This document shows positions 42,903-51,438 of a stretch of DNA of 64,000 nucleotides, in pieces; within the stretch, counting starts at the first letter, position 1; the number at the start of each line of letters is the position of its first letter. This stretch comes from Dehalococcoidia bacterium (GTDB taxonomy: Bacteria; Chloroflexota; Dehalococcoidia; Lucifugimonadales; UBA3495), in contig JAJDTP010000035.1 in NCBI GenBank assembly GCA_022827095.1, forward strand, positions 83,951-147,950, read 5' to 3'. The position numbers and the translations under genes are program-made. The notes under the pieces were generated by a model, which was given only the letters and a program-made list of their open reading frames with translations, did no database searches and was not told where the DNA came from.

Positions 42903-43913
42903 ATGGAACCCAACCGCGACACCTTGCTGAATCTCTACCGAACCATGACCACCATCCGCCATTTCGAGGAACGCGGCGTGCCCGAGACCGGGCAACGCGG
43001 GATGTCGGCGTCGGTTCACTCGTCCGTCGGGCAGGAAGCGGTGCCGACCGGCGTGTGTGCCCACCTCTCCGACGACGACTACATCGGCAGCACCCACCGT
43101 GGCCACGGCCATTGTATCGCAAAGGGCGTCGATCCCAAGCTTATGATGGCCGAGTTGTTTGGCCGCAGCCACGGCCCCAACAAAGGCAAGGGCGGTTCCA
43201 TGCACATTGCCGATATGAGCAAGGGCATGCTGGGAACCAACGGCATCGTGGCCGGCAGCGTTCCTCTGGCCGTGGGAGCGGCGCTGACTTCCAAGATCCA
43301 GAAGCTGGGGCGCGTCGCCGTGGCGTTCTTCGGCGACGGCGGCGCCAACCAGGGTGTGCTCCACGAGTGCATGAACCTGGCGTCGGTCTGGAAACTGCCG
43401 GTGATCTTCTGCTGCGAGAACAACGGCTATGCCGAATCCACGCCGGTGGAGTACGGTCTTTCCGTGGCCAATGTCGCCGACCGGGCGGCGTCCTACGATA
43501 TGCCTGGCTTCCACGTTGATGGCATGGACGTGCTGGCCGTGTATGAAGCGGCCGGAGAAGCCGTGTCCCGCGCCCGCGCCGGGGACGGTCCTGCTCTGCT
43601 GGAGGCCCGCACCTATCGCTACTACGGGCACACCGTATTCGATAATCCTCTCACCTACCGCACCAAGGAGGAAGAGGACCATTGGCGGTCCCGTGACCCC
43701 CTGCTCACCTTCCGCAACCACATGGTGGCCCAGGGCAACGTGATCACCGCCGAAGAGCTCGATCAGATGGACGAAGAAGCTCGCGTGCTGATGGAAGAGG
43801 CCGTGGCCTTCGCAGATGCCAGTCCGCTGCCCGAGCCCCACGAGATCTACGAGGATGTTTATGCCGATTACCCGGTGGACATGATGCGCCGCGGCGCGAA
43901 CATGCCGGTGTAG
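42903..43913 (+). CDS. 2-oxoacid dehydrogenase E1 component, alpha subunit
   Basis: 336 residues from ATG at 42903 with AAGGAG upstream. TPP motif GDGGANQGVLHECMNLAS then NNGYAESTP; SVGQEAVPTG and GHGHCIAKG-type residues (HRGHGHCIAKG) are intact, and RTYRYYGHT carries the conserved phosphoserine-loop region. Likely pyruvate or acetoin dehydrogenase E1 alpha. E1 beta lies only after an insert of about 1 kb, which breaks the usual adjacent order. No E2/E3 is in the window. Confidence 0.9.
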   Translation: MEPNRDTLLNLYRTMTTIRHFEERGVPETGQRGMSASVHSSVGQEAVPTGVCAHLSDDDYIGSTHRGHGHCIAKGVDPKLMMAELFGRSHGPNKGKGGSMHIADMSKGMLGTNGIVAGSVPLAVGAALTSKIQKLGRVAVAFFGDGGANQGVLHECMNLASVWKLPVIFCCENNGYAESTPVEYGLSVANVADRAASYDMPGFHVDGMDVLAVYEAAGEAVSRARAGDGPALLEARTYRYYGHTVFDNPLTYRTKEEEDHWRSRDPLLTFRNHMVAQGNVITAEELDQMDEEARVLMEEAVAFADASPLPEPHEIYEDVYADYPVDMMRRGANMPV

Positions 43914-43944
43914 CGTCCACGGACCGGCGCGGGAGGCAAAGCGA

Positions 43945-44251
43945 ATGGTCAGGCCGTATTCCGGTCCCGAGGAACGGGACGCATTTGCCGAAAGCATTTA
44001 CCGCGAACAGGTAAAGCCAATGCTGACCGACGCCGATGACGGCAAGTTTGTCGTTATCGACCTCAACAGTGGTGACTACGAGGTTGACGACTACGAATTT
44101 GACGCTGAGATCAGACTACTGGAACGTCGTCCTGGCGCCGCCACCTACCCGTTTTTTTGGAGACGAGCCGTCCCGCATAATTTACATCGGAGGGGCCTCG
44201 CTGAGATTGGCTCCTTCGCATTACACCGAACCCAGAGAAACAGGAGCATAA
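43945..44251 (+). pseudogene. Small acidic protein related to the 44267 gene, frameshifted
   Basis: It begins MVRPYSGPEERDAF and shares IYRE..(V/I)(K/R)P.LT.AD.GKFV.ID.NSG.YE(V/I)DD with the next gene, about 45 residues at high identity. In a run of seven T (44152-44158) the reading frame leaves the homologous path; removing one T restores FFGDEPSRIIYIGGASLR and a stop at 44251. As written, the frame instead runs to 44304. It is either a recent frameshift or a base-calling error in the T run. Confidence 0.65.
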
Positions 44252-44266
44252 GTGAGGTAGTCAAAA

Positions 44267-44536
44267 ATGGCACAACTCAACCTCACTCCGGAGCAAATCG
44301 CTGATCTCGGCGAACAGATTTACCGGGAGAAAATCAGGCCAACCCTTACGGAAGCGGACGTCGGCAAGTTTGTACACATCGACGTCAACAGCGGCGAGTA
44401 CGAAATTGATGATGACGACATCTCCGGAGACATCAAACTGTGTGAACGTGTCCACGACGCTAAAATTTATGGGATGCGCGTAGGTTACTCCGCCGCCTAC
44501 TTTATGGGTGGTCATTACGAGGAACCAAAGCTGTGA
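44267..44536 (+). CDS. Small acidic protein of unknown family, partner of aspartic protease
   Basis: 89 residues; GAGGT lies eight bases upstream. It ends AAYFMGGHYEEPKL. No membrane segment; strongly acidic centre (EYEIDDDDISGDIKL). It overlaps the protease gene by 4 bp (GTGA), so the two are translationally coupled, and it is duplicated just upstream in a damaged form. I know no assigned function; the toxin-antitoxin-like size and coupling suggest a regulator or substrate of the protease. Confidence 0.75.
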   Translation: MAQLNLTPEQIADLGEQIYREKIRPTLTEADVGKFVHIDVNSGEYEIDDDDISGDIKLCERVHDAKIYGMRVGYSAAYFMGGHYEEPKL

Positions 44537-44907
44537 TCAATGGACGTGTCACGGAGGACCTCAAAGCCAAAATCAATATCGCAATCAGCGCCGGTGGCGG
44601 TGTCTGGAACTCACTGGACGCTGTGATTGACACCGGGTTCAATGGGCAGTTGGCTTTACCAGAAGAAACTGTACAGGCATTGGATCTGGCGCTTGATCGG
44701 TTTCGCAGAGTAACGCCTGCCGTCGGAGGGACGAGGGTTGTAGCATCCGGACACGTCCAGTTGCGTTGGGAGGATGTTTCAATTCGTGCTCGTGTAATCC
44801 AGGCTGGAACGGAACCTCTGATAGGCATGGCCCTTCTCTGGAACCACCGCATCACCATTGACGCCGTTGCTGATGGCGCAGTGAATATCACCCCCTTGGG
44901 AGGCTGA
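44533..44907 (+). CDS. Clan AA (retropepsin-like) aspartic protease
   Basis: 124 residues, GTG start with GAGGA upstream. The signature is AVIDTGFNGQLALP at residues 34-47, the D-T-G catalytic motif of single-domain, dimeric retropepsin-type proteases; LIGMALLWNHRI is the later conserved strand. Such small proteases act as homodimers. Overlap with the preceding acidic gene and position between E1 alpha and E1 beta are both noteworthy. Confidence 0.8.
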   Translation: MINGRVTEDLKAKINIAISAGGGVWNSLDAVIDTGFNGQLALPEETVQALDLALDRFRRVTPAVGGTRVVASGHVQLRWEDVSIRARVIQAGTEPLIGMALLWNHRITIDAVADGAVNITPLGG

Positions 44908-44909
44908 CC

Positions 44910-45965
44910 ATGACTACTCTCACCGAAACCCCGATGCTTCCCCCGTCGGGAGAGACCCGCGTGTTGCAAACTCGGGAAGCGATCAACGAGGCCCTGCTTC
45001 AGGAGATGCGCCGCGACGAGACCGTCATCATCATGGGCGAGGAAATCGCCGGCGGCGCGGGACGTGAGCACTTGGGAATCGTTGACGCCTGGGGCGGCGC
45101 CTTCCGCACCACCCGGGGATTGATTCAGGAGTTCGGCAACGAGCGGGTGCTTGATACTCCGCTCTCGGAGGCAGCCTTCGTGGGTACTGCCATTGGCGCC
45201 GCGTCGACCGGGATGCGCGCCGTTGCCGAGCTGATGTTCGTCGATTTCGTGGGCGTGTGCATGGACCAACTGCTGAACAACGCCGCCAAGATGCGTTACA
45301 TGTTCGGTGGCCAGGTCAAGGTGCCTTTCGTGATGTTGACCCGCATCGGAGCCGGGTTCGGCAGCGCGGCCCAGCACTCGGAATCTTTCTACTCTCTGTT
45401 CAGCCACATCCCTGGTCTCAAGGGAGTTTGCCCGTCCGACGCGTACACCGCCAAGGGATTGCTGCTCTCCGCGATTCGTGACGACGACCCCGTGGTCTTC
45501 TTTGAACATAAGGGATTGTACGGTGAGACCTGTCCGGTGCCGGAGGATATGTACACCTTGCCGCTGGGCAAGGCACGCACCGTGCGCCCGGGAACCGACG
45601 TCACCGTGGTGGGTATCAGCAAGATGACCTGGATCGCCGTGGAGGCCGCCGAGGAGTTGGCCAAAGAGGGCATTAACGCTGAGGTCATCGATCTGCTCAG
45701 CGTATCGCCCATCGATTACGACCACGTGCTGGATTCGGTACGGCGCACCCACCGGTTGCTGGTTGTGGACGAGGATACCCCGGTGTGCAGCATATCGTCC
45801 GACATCTGCGCGCGCGTTGCTGAGGAAGCCTTTGACTACCTGGACGCGCCGCCCTCGCGGGTGACGCCGCCGCATACGCCGGTTCCCTACAGCCGGGCCC
45901 TGGAAAACATCTATCTGCCCAACGCGGAGCGGGTGGTCAATACCGCTCGCAGATTGATGGCGTAG
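44910..45965 (+). CDS. 2-oxoacid dehydrogenase E1 component, beta subunit
   Basis: 351 residues. Transketolase central and C-terminal domains: LQTREAINEALLQEMRRDE, IMGEEI, DTPLSEAAFVGTAIGAA, GxG region GAGFGSAAQHS, CPSDAYTAKGLL and VIDLLSVSPIDYD. It pairs with the alpha subunit at 42903. It is preceded by 2 bp after the protease stop, so the insert is likely co-transcribed. A terminator follows. Confidence 0.92.
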   Translation: MTTLTETPMLPPSGETRVLQTREAINEALLQEMRRDETVIIMGEEIAGGAGREHLGIVDAWGGAFRTTRGLIQEFGNERVLDTPLSEAAFVGTAIGAASTGMRAVAELMFVDFVGVCMDQLLNNAAKMRYMFGGQVKVPFVMLTRIGAGFGSAAQHSESFYSLFSHIPGLKGVCPSDAYTAKGLLLSAIRDDDPVVFFEHKGLYGETCPVPEDMYTLPLGKARTVRPGTDVTVVGISKMTWIAVEAAEELAKEGINAEVIDLLSVSPIDYDHVLDSVRRTHRLLVVDEDTPVCSISSDICARVAEEAFDYLDAPPSRVTPPHTPVPYSRALENIYLPNAERVVNTARRLMA

Positions 45966-45979
45966 CGGGAAACCACAGG

Positions 45980-46009
45980 GGGGCGGGCCGCAAACCCGCC
46001 CCGACTTTT
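45980..46009 (+). terminator. Terminator of the E1 operon
   Basis: GGGGCGGG (45980-45987) pairs with CCCGCCCC (45995-46002), 7-nt loop, followed by GACTTTT. Confidence 0.75.
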
Positions 46010-46047
46010 GCGCACCGATCAGTTCGACCAATTCTGGAGGCCAAATC

Positions 46048-46932
46048 ATGACCACCGTCGGAAGCGGAAAGCATACCTACACTCTCACCTCTGATTGGGC
46101 AAAGATGCCCGACGCTCATCCCCTGGGAGCGGTCAGCGCGCTAGCCAGCGATTCGGCCGGCGACATCTACGCATTTCACCGGGCTGATCCGCCAATCGCC
46201 ATCTTCGACCGCAATGACGGCGCGTTTAAGAGCGGCTGGGGCAACGGCGGATTCGTTTACGCCCACGGCTTTTACATTGAGGACGACATCGTCTACCTGA
46301 CCGACCGGGACACGTCGACATGCATCATGTATACGCTGGACGGCAAGCCAATCCAGATGCTCGGCCGCAATGGCGTTCATTCCGATACCGGCTGTGAGGT
46401 CGCCGGAGCGCTCGTTCCGCGAGCCGCCGGACCCTTCAACTACCCTGCGGAACTGGTGCCGTCCCCCAGTGGAGACCTGTATGTGGCGGACGGTTACCGC
46501 AACGCCCGCATTCATCGCTTCGACAACGACGGCCGTCTCAAATATTCCTGGGGCAAGCCGGGCAAGGAACATCCTTACGAGTTCCACCTGCCGCATAGTC
46601 TGCTGGTGACTCGCGACGACCGGGTTTACGTCTGCGACCGGGAGAACAGCCGTATCCAGGTGTTCAACACCTCCGGCGACTTTCTGACGATGTGGACCGA
46701 CACCTGCCGCCCCACCGACATCGCTGAGACTCCCGAAGGCGATTTCGTCGTCAGCCAGCTGGCGCCGCTGGACGAGTCGCACCCACCACGGGTAGCGATA
46801 TTCGACCGGGACGGCAACGTGCTGGCGCGCTGGGACAGCCGCTCTGCCCACGGCATCTGGTGCGATGGCCACGGGGACATTTTCCTGGCGCTGACCGGCG
46901 ACAAAGCGGTGGACAAGTACGGCCGCGGCTGA
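46048..46932 (+). CDS. NHL-repeat beta-propeller protein
   Basis: 294 residues, complete, with GGAGG upstream. Blades are regularly spaced: SDSAGDIYAFHRADPPIAIF, DIVYLTDRDTSTCIMY, GDLYVADGYRNARIHRF, RVYVCDRENSRIQVF, GDFVVSQLAP and GDIFLALTGDKAV, six in total. No signal peptide, so probably cytoplasmic. Closest visible relative is the truncated gene at the left edge. The family's role in bacteria is largely unknown. Confidence 0.85.
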   Translation: MTTVGSGKHTYTLTSDWAKMPDAHPLGAVSALASDSAGDIYAFHRADPPIAIFDRNDGAFKSGWGNGGFVYAHGFYIEDDIVYLTDRDTSTCIMYTLDGKPIQMLGRNGVHSDTGCEVAGALVPRAAGPFNYPAELVPSPSGDLYVADGYRNARIHRFDNDGRLKYSWGKPGKEHPYEFHLPHSLLVTRDDRVYVCDRENSRIQVFNTSGDFLTMWTDTCRPTDIAETPEGDFVVSQLAPLDESHPPRVAIFDRDGNVLARWDSRSAHGIWCDGHGDIFLALTGDKAVDKYGRG

Positions 46933-46971
46933 GCGCTGAGTGTTATGAGCGGCGCCAAGGTGCCAACATCC

Positions 46972-46999
46972 GGGGGGCGGACCACGGTCGCCCCCTTTT
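46972..46999 (+). terminator. Terminator after the NHL gene
   Basis: GGGGGC at 46973-46978 pairs with GCCCCC at 46990-46995, extended by a GACC/GGTC inner stem, followed by TTTT. It lies 40 nt after the stop. Confidence 0.6.
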
Positions 47000-47013
47000 G
47001 ATTGATATCGATC

Positions 47014-47022
47014 TGCTACAAT
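47014..47022 (+). promoter_or_regulatory. Extended -10 promoter of the LLM gene
   Basis: TGCTACAAT fits the TGn-TATAAT extended -10 form; no -35 box at the correct distance. The start codon is 45 nt downstream. Confidence 0.45.
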
Positions 47023-47067
47023 CGGCCGAACCATCGCTACCGGCGGACGCAGTAGGAGAATAGCTTC

Positions 47068-48195
47068 ATGGATCTTGGCCTTTTTTACCAAATCCAGGTG
47101 CCCAAGCCCTGGGACGACGAGAGCGAAACCCGCAAGTTCCAGGAAATGATGGAGCAGGTGTGCTTCGCGGAAGAGGTAGGCATGACCTCCGTGTGGTTTG
47201 TCGAGCACCATTTTCGCTCTGAATGGTCACACTCCAGCGCTCCGGATATAACCCTGGCGGCGCTGAGCCAGCGAACCACCGACATGCGGCTGGGGATCGC
47301 CGTGGTGCTGGCGCCGTTGCATCATCCGTTGAACGTAGCGTCCCGCCTGGCAACGCTGGATGTGATCTCAGGCGGACGTGTGGACTTGGGGATTGGCCGC
47401 TCGGGCTATCCTTATCAGATGCTTCCCTACGGGTCAGATCTGGCCGACGTGTCCGAGATGGTCGAGGAATATTTGCAGATCATTCCGGGCGCGTGGACCG
47501 AGGAAACGTTCGGGTTCGAAGGCAAGCATTATCAGATACCGCCTCGGGAGGTGATACCGAAGCCCGTGCAGAAGCCCCATCCGCCGATTTGGCAGGCGGT
47601 CAGCCAGGAGTTCACCGCTGAAAAAGTGGGTCGGCAGGGTCTGGGTTGCCTGGCGCAAACCAGCGTCGGGCTGGAACGGGCTGAAGGGTTGATCCAGATT
47701 TATCGAGATGCCATCGCGAATCCAGAGCCGGCCACCAAGCTGGTTCATCCGCGTGTCGCCGGCAACACCGTGGGCCTGTGCATGGAGAACCGGCAGAAGG
47801 CGTTCGAGCGGGCCGAGACCATCATCGACTGGTATCGGGAGCAGCAGCGCATTCGTGATTCATACGTTTGGCAGGGCTACGACCCCGCCAAGGTTCCCGA
47901 AGACTACCAGTGGCATTACCAGCGTGCGGTCAACGCAGATACGGCGCGCGCTGATGAGGTCACGTCGAGCCAATTGATTGAGGATGGCGGCCGCTTTTGC
48001 ATCGGCGATCCCGACGATTGCATCAAGTATATTGAAGACTACGAGCGGATGGGCGTGGATGAGATCATGCCGCTGTTTCAGGTCGGGCCCGTGACCCATG
48101 CCGAAGTGATGGAGACCCTGCGCCTGTTCGGCAAATACATCATCCCGCATTTCAAAGAGAAAGCGCGTCGGGCGACACTGGCAGCCGACAACTGA
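47068..48195 (+). CDS. LLM-class flavin/F420-dependent oxidoreductase
   Basis: 375 residues. Bacterial luciferase-like TIM barrel: DLGLFYQIQVPKPW, VWFVEHHFRSEWSHSSAPDI, RLGIAVVLAPLHHPLNVA, LDVISGGRVDLGIGRSGYPYQ and the C-terminal GDPDDCIKYIEDYERMGVDE. It acts on a carbonyl, alkane or thioester using reduced flavin or F420; the substrate is unknown. It is monocistronic with a strong terminator. Confidence 0.88.
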   Translation: MDLGLFYQIQVPKPWDDESETRKFQEMMEQVCFAEEVGMTSVWFVEHHFRSEWSHSSAPDITLAALSQRTTDMRLGIAVVLAPLHHPLNVASRLATLDVISGGRVDLGIGRSGYPYQMLPYGSDLADVSEMVEEYLQIIPGAWTEETFGFEGKHYQIPPREVIPKPVQKPHPPIWQAVSQEFTAEKVGRQGLGCLAQTSVGLERAEGLIQIYRDAIANPEPATKLVHPRVAGNTVGLCMENRQKAFERAETIIDWYREQQRIRDSYVWQGYDPAKVPEDYQWHYQRAVNADTARADEVTSSQLIEDGGRFCIGDPDDCIKYIEDYERMGVDEIMPLFQVGPVTHAEVMETLRLFGKYIIPHFKEKARRATLAADN

Positions 48196-48253
48196 GCTTC
48201 AGCCCGGCAACTTGGACTCAACTGCGGTGGCCAGTTGCCGACACGGACAAACT

Positions 48254-48284
48254 AGAGGGGCGGGTCATCGACCCGCCCCTCTTT
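48254..48284. terminator. Bidirectional terminator
   Basis: A 13-bp stem (48254-48266 with 48270-48282) and a 3-nt loop; T-rich on both sides. It lies between convergent genes ending at 48195 and 48307. Confidence 0.85.
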
Positions 48285-48306
48285 GCGCGCGATGTTCAGA
48301 AGTGAA

Positions 48307-49815
48307 CTAGCGGCCGTATTCGCCGCCGGCCCCGTTACCGTAGCCGTTGCCATACCCATACGGCTGACGCTCTTCGGTGGCTGCCATGCGACCGCGCTCC
48401 CGTTCGAGCCGGACCTGCTGGCCCCGCGAGACGTATCCATACTGGGATTCCGGATCATGGCCATTGGCCGGCGGCATGAAGTGGCGGGAGCCGAAACCGG
48501 CGTACTCCAGCGTACCAGCCAACTGCATCGGCGTGTTGTCTTCGCCCATGATGTCGCTGATGGTCGGAATGTTGTCGTTCTGCAGCGGGAAGAACAACGA
48601 CACGTGCATGTGCCGGTCGTCTGGCGATTGTTGGAAGTTCGACGACGCGAATGACCACATGAGGTTCGGGTATGCCACGTCGAAGTCTTCGCGGTGCATC
48701 TGGTCTTGGACGTCGGATGCGATTTCTGCAAGACCGGATGCTTCCACCGGCAGGGTGATGACCATTCGCATCACGGTGTCGCCTTCAGGGAATGGATGCT
48801 TAGCCAATTGGAGGTCCGTGCGCTTGGGATCCATGATGTCCCACATCGCGGACTTGATCGAGAAAGGCAACTGTTTGGCGTTGTCGTTGACGACCACGAT
48901 CTCGCGGCCCCGGAACGGGCCGAACAGGCGAGAGCCGCTGCGGGTATCAGCGATGTCAACCCGCCGGTTCAGCACGCGTACCCCGAACCAACCGTTGGAG
49001 TAATCGCCGAAACTGGTGACCGTTTCTGCCATTGATCCGGCGTCAATCTGGTACCTCATGCCGGCTTCCATTGAAGCGAGCGCGATGGCGAGCTTGTCGT
49101 CCAACCGCTCAAAGTTGGGAGACAGGCTGTTGTCCGTGATCAGCGCGGGGTGACGCTGCAATTCCTGGACGCCCCGGCTATTGCGGACTACGCGTGTGCC
49201 AATGGTTTCCTCGTATGCGCCCCACGTCTCGCGGCGCATGTTCTCCTTGAGCACCGCTTCGCTGGGCACGAGAACGATGGGAAGGAACGTGGCCTCGGGG
49301 AAGCGTTCGCGCATCATACCGTGGAGAACACCGCCCAGCTTGGCGTGACCGCCGAAGCCCAGCCATTCCAGGATCAATTGCGGGGGAGACCCGACCTCCT
49401 CAGATCGGCGCGCCACGGTGTCGACCATGCGCTCCATATCACGGTGGATCAGGCCATAGAAATCCTTGTAAGCGTTGGGATCACGCAGGAATCCGTCAAC
49501 TTTCGGGAGAAAGCCGGGAATTATGACCGGCAACTGACCCCCACGAACGCGGCGCATCGAGCGAGTTTCTGTATCAATGGAATCGATGGTGCCCTGGTTG
49601 CAGTCGTACATCATCAGGCTCTGCACGCGATCCAGTACCCCGGCTTCGCCCATACGCCTGGCCCACCTCCAACTGCGCTTGTAGCCGGCCGTGCCAACTG
49701 CAACCGATACAATCGGGGGCGGCGTGCCTTCACGGGTGAGATCGCTTTGCGTGCCCAGCCTATGTGGGGCATTGCGGCGAATGTGGAATGTGCGGTTTTG
49801 ATTCTTCGGTGGCAT
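48307..49815 (-). CDS. Divergent FtsZ/tubulin-fold candidate with Gly-Tyr tail
   Basis: 502 residues; AAAGGGGG upstream. No named family recognised. Seen: VSVAVGTAG at 36-44 in the place of the FtsZ/tubulin first loop; a strand ending MMYDCNQ at 68-74 where FtsZ has NTD; a helix then LILEWLGFGGHAKLGGVLHG at 147-166, where FtsZ has MGGGTGTG followed by a helix; FLPIVLVP, then an amphipathic helix; ALITDNSLSPNFERLDDKLA at 224-243, like the FtsZ/tubulin T6 region. The whole order fits the GTPase domain, but the third Gly motif is rewritten to G-x-G-H-x-x-x-G-G. The last 20 residues are Gly/Tyr/Asn-rich. A paralogue lies at 50065. Function unproven. Confidence 0.5.
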   Translation of the reverse strand: MPPKNQNRTFHIRRNAPHRLGTQSDLTREGTPPPIVSVAVGTAGYKRSWRWARRMGEAGVLDRVQSLMMYDCNQGTIDSIDTETRSMRRVRGGQLPVIIPGFLPKVDGFLRDPNAYKDFYGLIHRDMERMVDTVARRSEEVGSPPQLILEWLGFGGHAKLGGVLHGMMRERFPEATFLPIVLVPSEAVLKENMRRETWGAYEETIGTRVVRNSRGVQELQRHPALITDNSLSPNFERLDDKLAIALASMEAGMRYQIDAGSMAETVTSFGDYSNGWFGVRVLNRRVDIADTRSGSRLFGPFRGREIVVVNDNAKQLPFSIKSAMWDIMDPKRTDLQLAKHPFPEGDTVMRMVITLPVEASGLAEIASDVQDQMHREDFDVAYPNLMWSFASSNFQQSPDDRHMHVSLFFPLQNDNIPTISDIMGEDNTPMQLAGTLEYAGFGSRHFMPPANGHDPESQYGYVSRGQQVRLERERGRMAATEERQPYGYGNGYGNGAGGEYGR

Positions 49816-50064
49816 AGTTATGTCTACCCCCTTTTTGACTTGGGAGGAACCGATCCAGTAGCGGACAAAATAAACTCTAGCCTAGACTAGCTACCGTTGG
49901 CGTTGTAGACGTACGGCTTGTCGTGAGCCTCGCAAGCCGTCGAGTCATACCAAGTCGCACGGCATAGTTGTACACCTTGACAGTAACAGGCGCGACTATA
50001 CCAGATGGAAACAAATACGTCAAACGGAATGCGTTGCGGAGAATTCAAAAAAACGCTAGGATTG

Positions 50065-51438
50065 TTAGATATATCGGACATGCTGCTGCCCGTCGTCCTC
50101 GATTTCCGTAGCGTCGTCTACTGGCGGCAAAACCGGATTGGATACCTGATCGCGCATGTGGAAATACGATCCGAAACCCGTTTCAGCCATTGCGGTGGCG
50201 CCGTAGGGCAGCGTCGCTCTCTCGCCACGGAGTATTTCGGTGACGCTCTGTAATTCGCCGTTCACGGGGTAGATCCTGGTCACGTGCATATACGGTTCGG
50301 GTTCGATGCCATCGGTAAAGCGCGCGGTATTAAACGCGATGTCCAGGTTGGTGAACCGGTCGAATATGCTGCTTTGGTCCAATGCTTCCGCTGCCTGCGA
50401 TGCCACCGGTTCCAGCTCATCGCCGTGCAACGGCAGAGACACCACTATTTCCTGCGGGGCGTTGGGCGGTTGGTTGATCCCCTCCGCAAGCTGGGCGGCC
50501 GGGTCCAGCGTGGACCAAATCGCATTGCCCAGGAGTGAGGATAGATCATCATCCGGTCCGACGGCCGCGTACTGACGCCACCAGGGCGGGAAGTTCAGCC
50601 ACTCGAACTTCCGCGTGACCGGCATCTTGCGCTTTACGGCGGCCATGCCAAGCCATCCACCGGACGCAGGCATCAGTCGTCGCAGCGTTACACCCAACTG
50701 GCTGATGGCGGGATCGTCCTCGTCCCCGAATTCGGCCACTTCAAACCCGGCCAATCCGGTGGCCAGTCGGGCGTCGTCCTCGCGAGCATTGACGTCGGAC
50801 TGAGTGGTTACCAGGCAGTTGGAGCCGGACAGCAGGTTCTCATATTGTTCCCAGATGTATCGCCTGGTCCACTCCTCGGCGACGTGGTCCTTGGGCAGCA
50901 TCATGACCGGCAGGACTGTTGAGTTGGGGAACGCGTTCTGCATCTTTTGATGCAGGAGGCCGCCGAGAACCGCGTGGCCGGAAAACCCCATGAACTCAAT
51001 GATGGTCTCGGGCACACGACCACAACGCTCCGAGTGGAGCATCACCTGGCTGACGATGTTGTCCATGTCCCGTTCCAGCGGCCCGCGGAAGTCGCGAAAT
51101 CGTGTCGGGTCACGCATGAAACCGTTCGGCACGGGAACGTAGTTTGGGAACAGTACCTGGGTACCGGCGCCGGTGCGAGCTGTGCCAAACGACTTTTGCA
51201 GCGTTTTTTGCACGTTAGCAACGGTGACCTCGTTGCAGTCGTAGTAAACCGAGGTCTGGATGCGCCCTGCCGCGGAGAGCTCGGACATCCGCTCTGAAAA
51301 CAGCATGGCACGGCGCACACCTGCCGTGCCCACCCCGACGACAACGAGCGTGGGTGGGGTGCTCTCTACGGCGCCGCGTTTGGCGGTGTGCAGAAGGCGA
51401 TGGTTGCGACTGCGCGCTCGGACAAAAGTTGAGGGCAT
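50065..51438 (-). CDS. Divergent FtsZ/tubulin-fold candidate, second paralogue
   Basis: 457 residues. It aligns along most of its length with the 48307 gene: TLVVVGVGTAGVRRA at 30-44, VYYDCNEVTVAN at 64-75, PNYVPVPNGFMRDP, IIEFMGFSGHAVLGGLLHQ at 146-164 and TVLPVMMLPKD. Shared YDCN(E/Q) and G-F-x-G-H-A-x-L-G-G are not in FtsZ, so the pair forms its own subfamily. The C-terminus differs (acidic DDATEIEDDGQQ instead of Gly/Tyr). Tandem heteromeric tubulin-like partners, like BtubA/B, are a model to test. A Rossmann-type metabolic enzyme is the main alternative. Confidence 0.5.
   Translation of the reverse strand: MPSTFVRARSRNHRLLHTAKRGAVESTPPTLVVVGVGTAGVRRAMLFSERMSELSAAGRIQTSVYYDCNEVTVANVQKTLQKSFGTARTGAGTQVLFPNYVPVPNGFMRDPTRFRDFRGPLERDMDNIVSQVMLHSERCGRVPETIIEFMGFSGHAVLGGLLHQKMQNAFPNSTVLPVMMLPKDHVAEEWTRRYIWEQYENLLSGSNCLVTTQSDVNAREDDARLATGLAGFEVAEFGDEDDPAISQLGVTLRRLMPASGGWLGMAAVKRKMPVTRKFEWLNFPPWWRQYAAVGPDDDLSSLLGNAIWSTLDPAAQLAEGINQPPNAPQEIVVSLPLHGDELEPVASQAAEALDQSSIFDRFTNLDIAFNTARFTDGIEPEPYMHVTRIYPVNGELQSVTEILRGERATLPYGATAMAETGFGSYFHMRDQVSNPVLPPVDDATEIEDDGQQHVRYI

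Noticed and set aside
46998..47022. TTGATT as a -35 box for the LLM gene
   Set aside because: Only 13 bp from TACAAT, too short; an extended -10 is the better reading.
49887..50081. 64-codon minus-strand frame between the tubulin-like genes
   Set aside because: It overlaps the 50065 gene, has no ribosome site, and its composition (many Cys, Tyr and Ser without pattern) does not look coding.
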